A stretch of DNA of 5,166 bases, taken from NCBI GenBank assembly GCA_013151655.1, contig JAADHX010000042.1, positions 7,883 through 13,048 of the forward strand, written 5' to 3'. Shown here piece after piece: positions 4,924 through 5,166 of this stretch. The notes under the pieces are model-generated. The model had not been told where the DNA came from. It saw nothing but the letters and a program-made list of their open reading frames with translations, and did no database searches. The position numbers and the translations under genes are program-made. The first letter of the stretch is position 1. Every line of letters begins with the position of its first letter. The DNA comes from Actinomycetota bacterium. Lineage in GTDB: Bacteria > Actinomycetota > Acidimicrobiia > Acidimicrobiales > Poriferisodalaceae.

Positions 4924-5166
4924 CCTGTCTCGCGTTCGGCTAGAACGTGCTCGATGACCTTGACGTAGTGAGCGGTGTCGACCGCGCCACTGACTAGGTA
5001 CTTGTCGTCGACCACTACGGCCGGTACGCCAGAAACGCCGGCTTCGATGGCCGCGTTGTGGTCGTCGATGACCGACTGCTTGAACTCGGCCTGCATGTCG
5101 TCGAGGCGCACGGCGAACGCCTCGCGGGAGATTCCGGCCAGCTCAGCCACGTCGAGCTGAACTTCA
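4920..5166 (-). CDS. DsbA/FrnE-family thioredoxin-fold oxidoreductase, C-terminal part only
   Basis: Only the last 81 or so residues lie in the window; the frame is open to the right edge (codons reading EVQLDVAELAG...). The piece matches the C-terminal half of DsbA-like thioredoxin-fold proteins of the FrnE type: an all-helical stretch (ISREAFAVRLDDMQAEFKQ), then HNAAIEAGVSGVPAVVVDDKY with the cis-proline loop GVPAVVV that faces the active site, then YLVSGAVDTAHYVKVIEHVL. The CxxC-type active site would be upstream and cannot be checked. The family catalyses thiol-disulfide exchange or, in some members, isomerisation. A GTG at 5150 is internal and not the start. The TAA stop (4922-4920) overlaps the TAG stop of the convergent Ppx gene, so neither gene has room for a separate terminator. 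Confidence 0.85.
   Translation of the reverse strand, partial: EVQLDVAELAGISREAFAVRLDDMQAEFKQSVIDDHNAAIEAGVSGVPAVVVDDKYLVSGAVDTAHYVKVIEHVLAERETG

Noticed and set aside
1..5166. CRISPR array, insertion sequence, toxin-antitoxin or defence system, tRNA/rRNA
   Set aside because: I found no direct-repeat spacing, transposase motif, terminal inverted repeats, RNA-gene signature or defence-type domain in either strand; all larger frames are accounted for by ordinary metabolic or regulatory families.

Overview
The window is a densely packed, moderately GC-rich stretch of bacterial chromosome. It most likely comes from an actinobacterium, perhaps an Acidimicrobiia-like lineage. That placement is an inference. 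It rests on the LuxR-type response regulator, whose DNA-binding helix and tail (around KTVETHASSVLRKLQLSNRH) resemble actinobacterial regulators, on the GTG starts, and on several genes that lack a Shine-Dalgarno site but carry a TANNNT box 7-8 nt before the start codon, as in leaderless actinobacterial mRNAs. I see no mobile element, CRISPR array, tRNA or rRNA.

Layout from left to right: (1) The 3' part of a NarL/FixJ-family response regulator on the plus strand, cut by the window edge. (2) A 136-bp convergent intergenic gap with a hairpin at its far end. (3) A minus-strand cluster read right to left: a formylglycine-type sulfatase, a hotdog-fold (4HBT) acyl-CoA thioesterase, and a six-helix ferric-reductase-like heme membrane protein. 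The last two are separated by 2 bp. (4) A 45-bp divergent promoter region. (5) A plus-strand Ppx/GppA phosphatase with a C-terminal HD-like domain. (6) The C-terminal part of a DsbA/FrnE-like thiol-disulfide oxidoreductase on the minus strand, whose stop codon overlaps that of the Ppx gene.

The most notable observation is a frameshift at the 3' end of the sulfatase gene. The frame stops at 1861-1863 just after the usual 'LFDLANDPGELVDL' segment. The +1 frame continues for about 33 more residues with a typical sulfatase C-terminal helix (PNRRHEM...ALISADDLCRVEP) and stops at 1785-1787, only 10 bp before the thioesterase start. The switch must lie within 1861-1901. It may be an assembly error, a recent mutation or, less likely, programmed frameshifting. 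Read this way, the apparent 86-bp gap between sulfatase and thioesterase disappears and the three minus-strand genes form one tight operon.

The sulfatase, thioesterase and heme protein are probably co-transcribed, but no shared pathway can be read from the sequence. The Ppx/GppA protein acts on polyphosphate and/or pppGpp. No previously undescribed multi-gene system is convincingly visible; the points of interest are the frameshift, the compact divergent promoter and the altered conserved residues in the heme protein and the HD-like domain.
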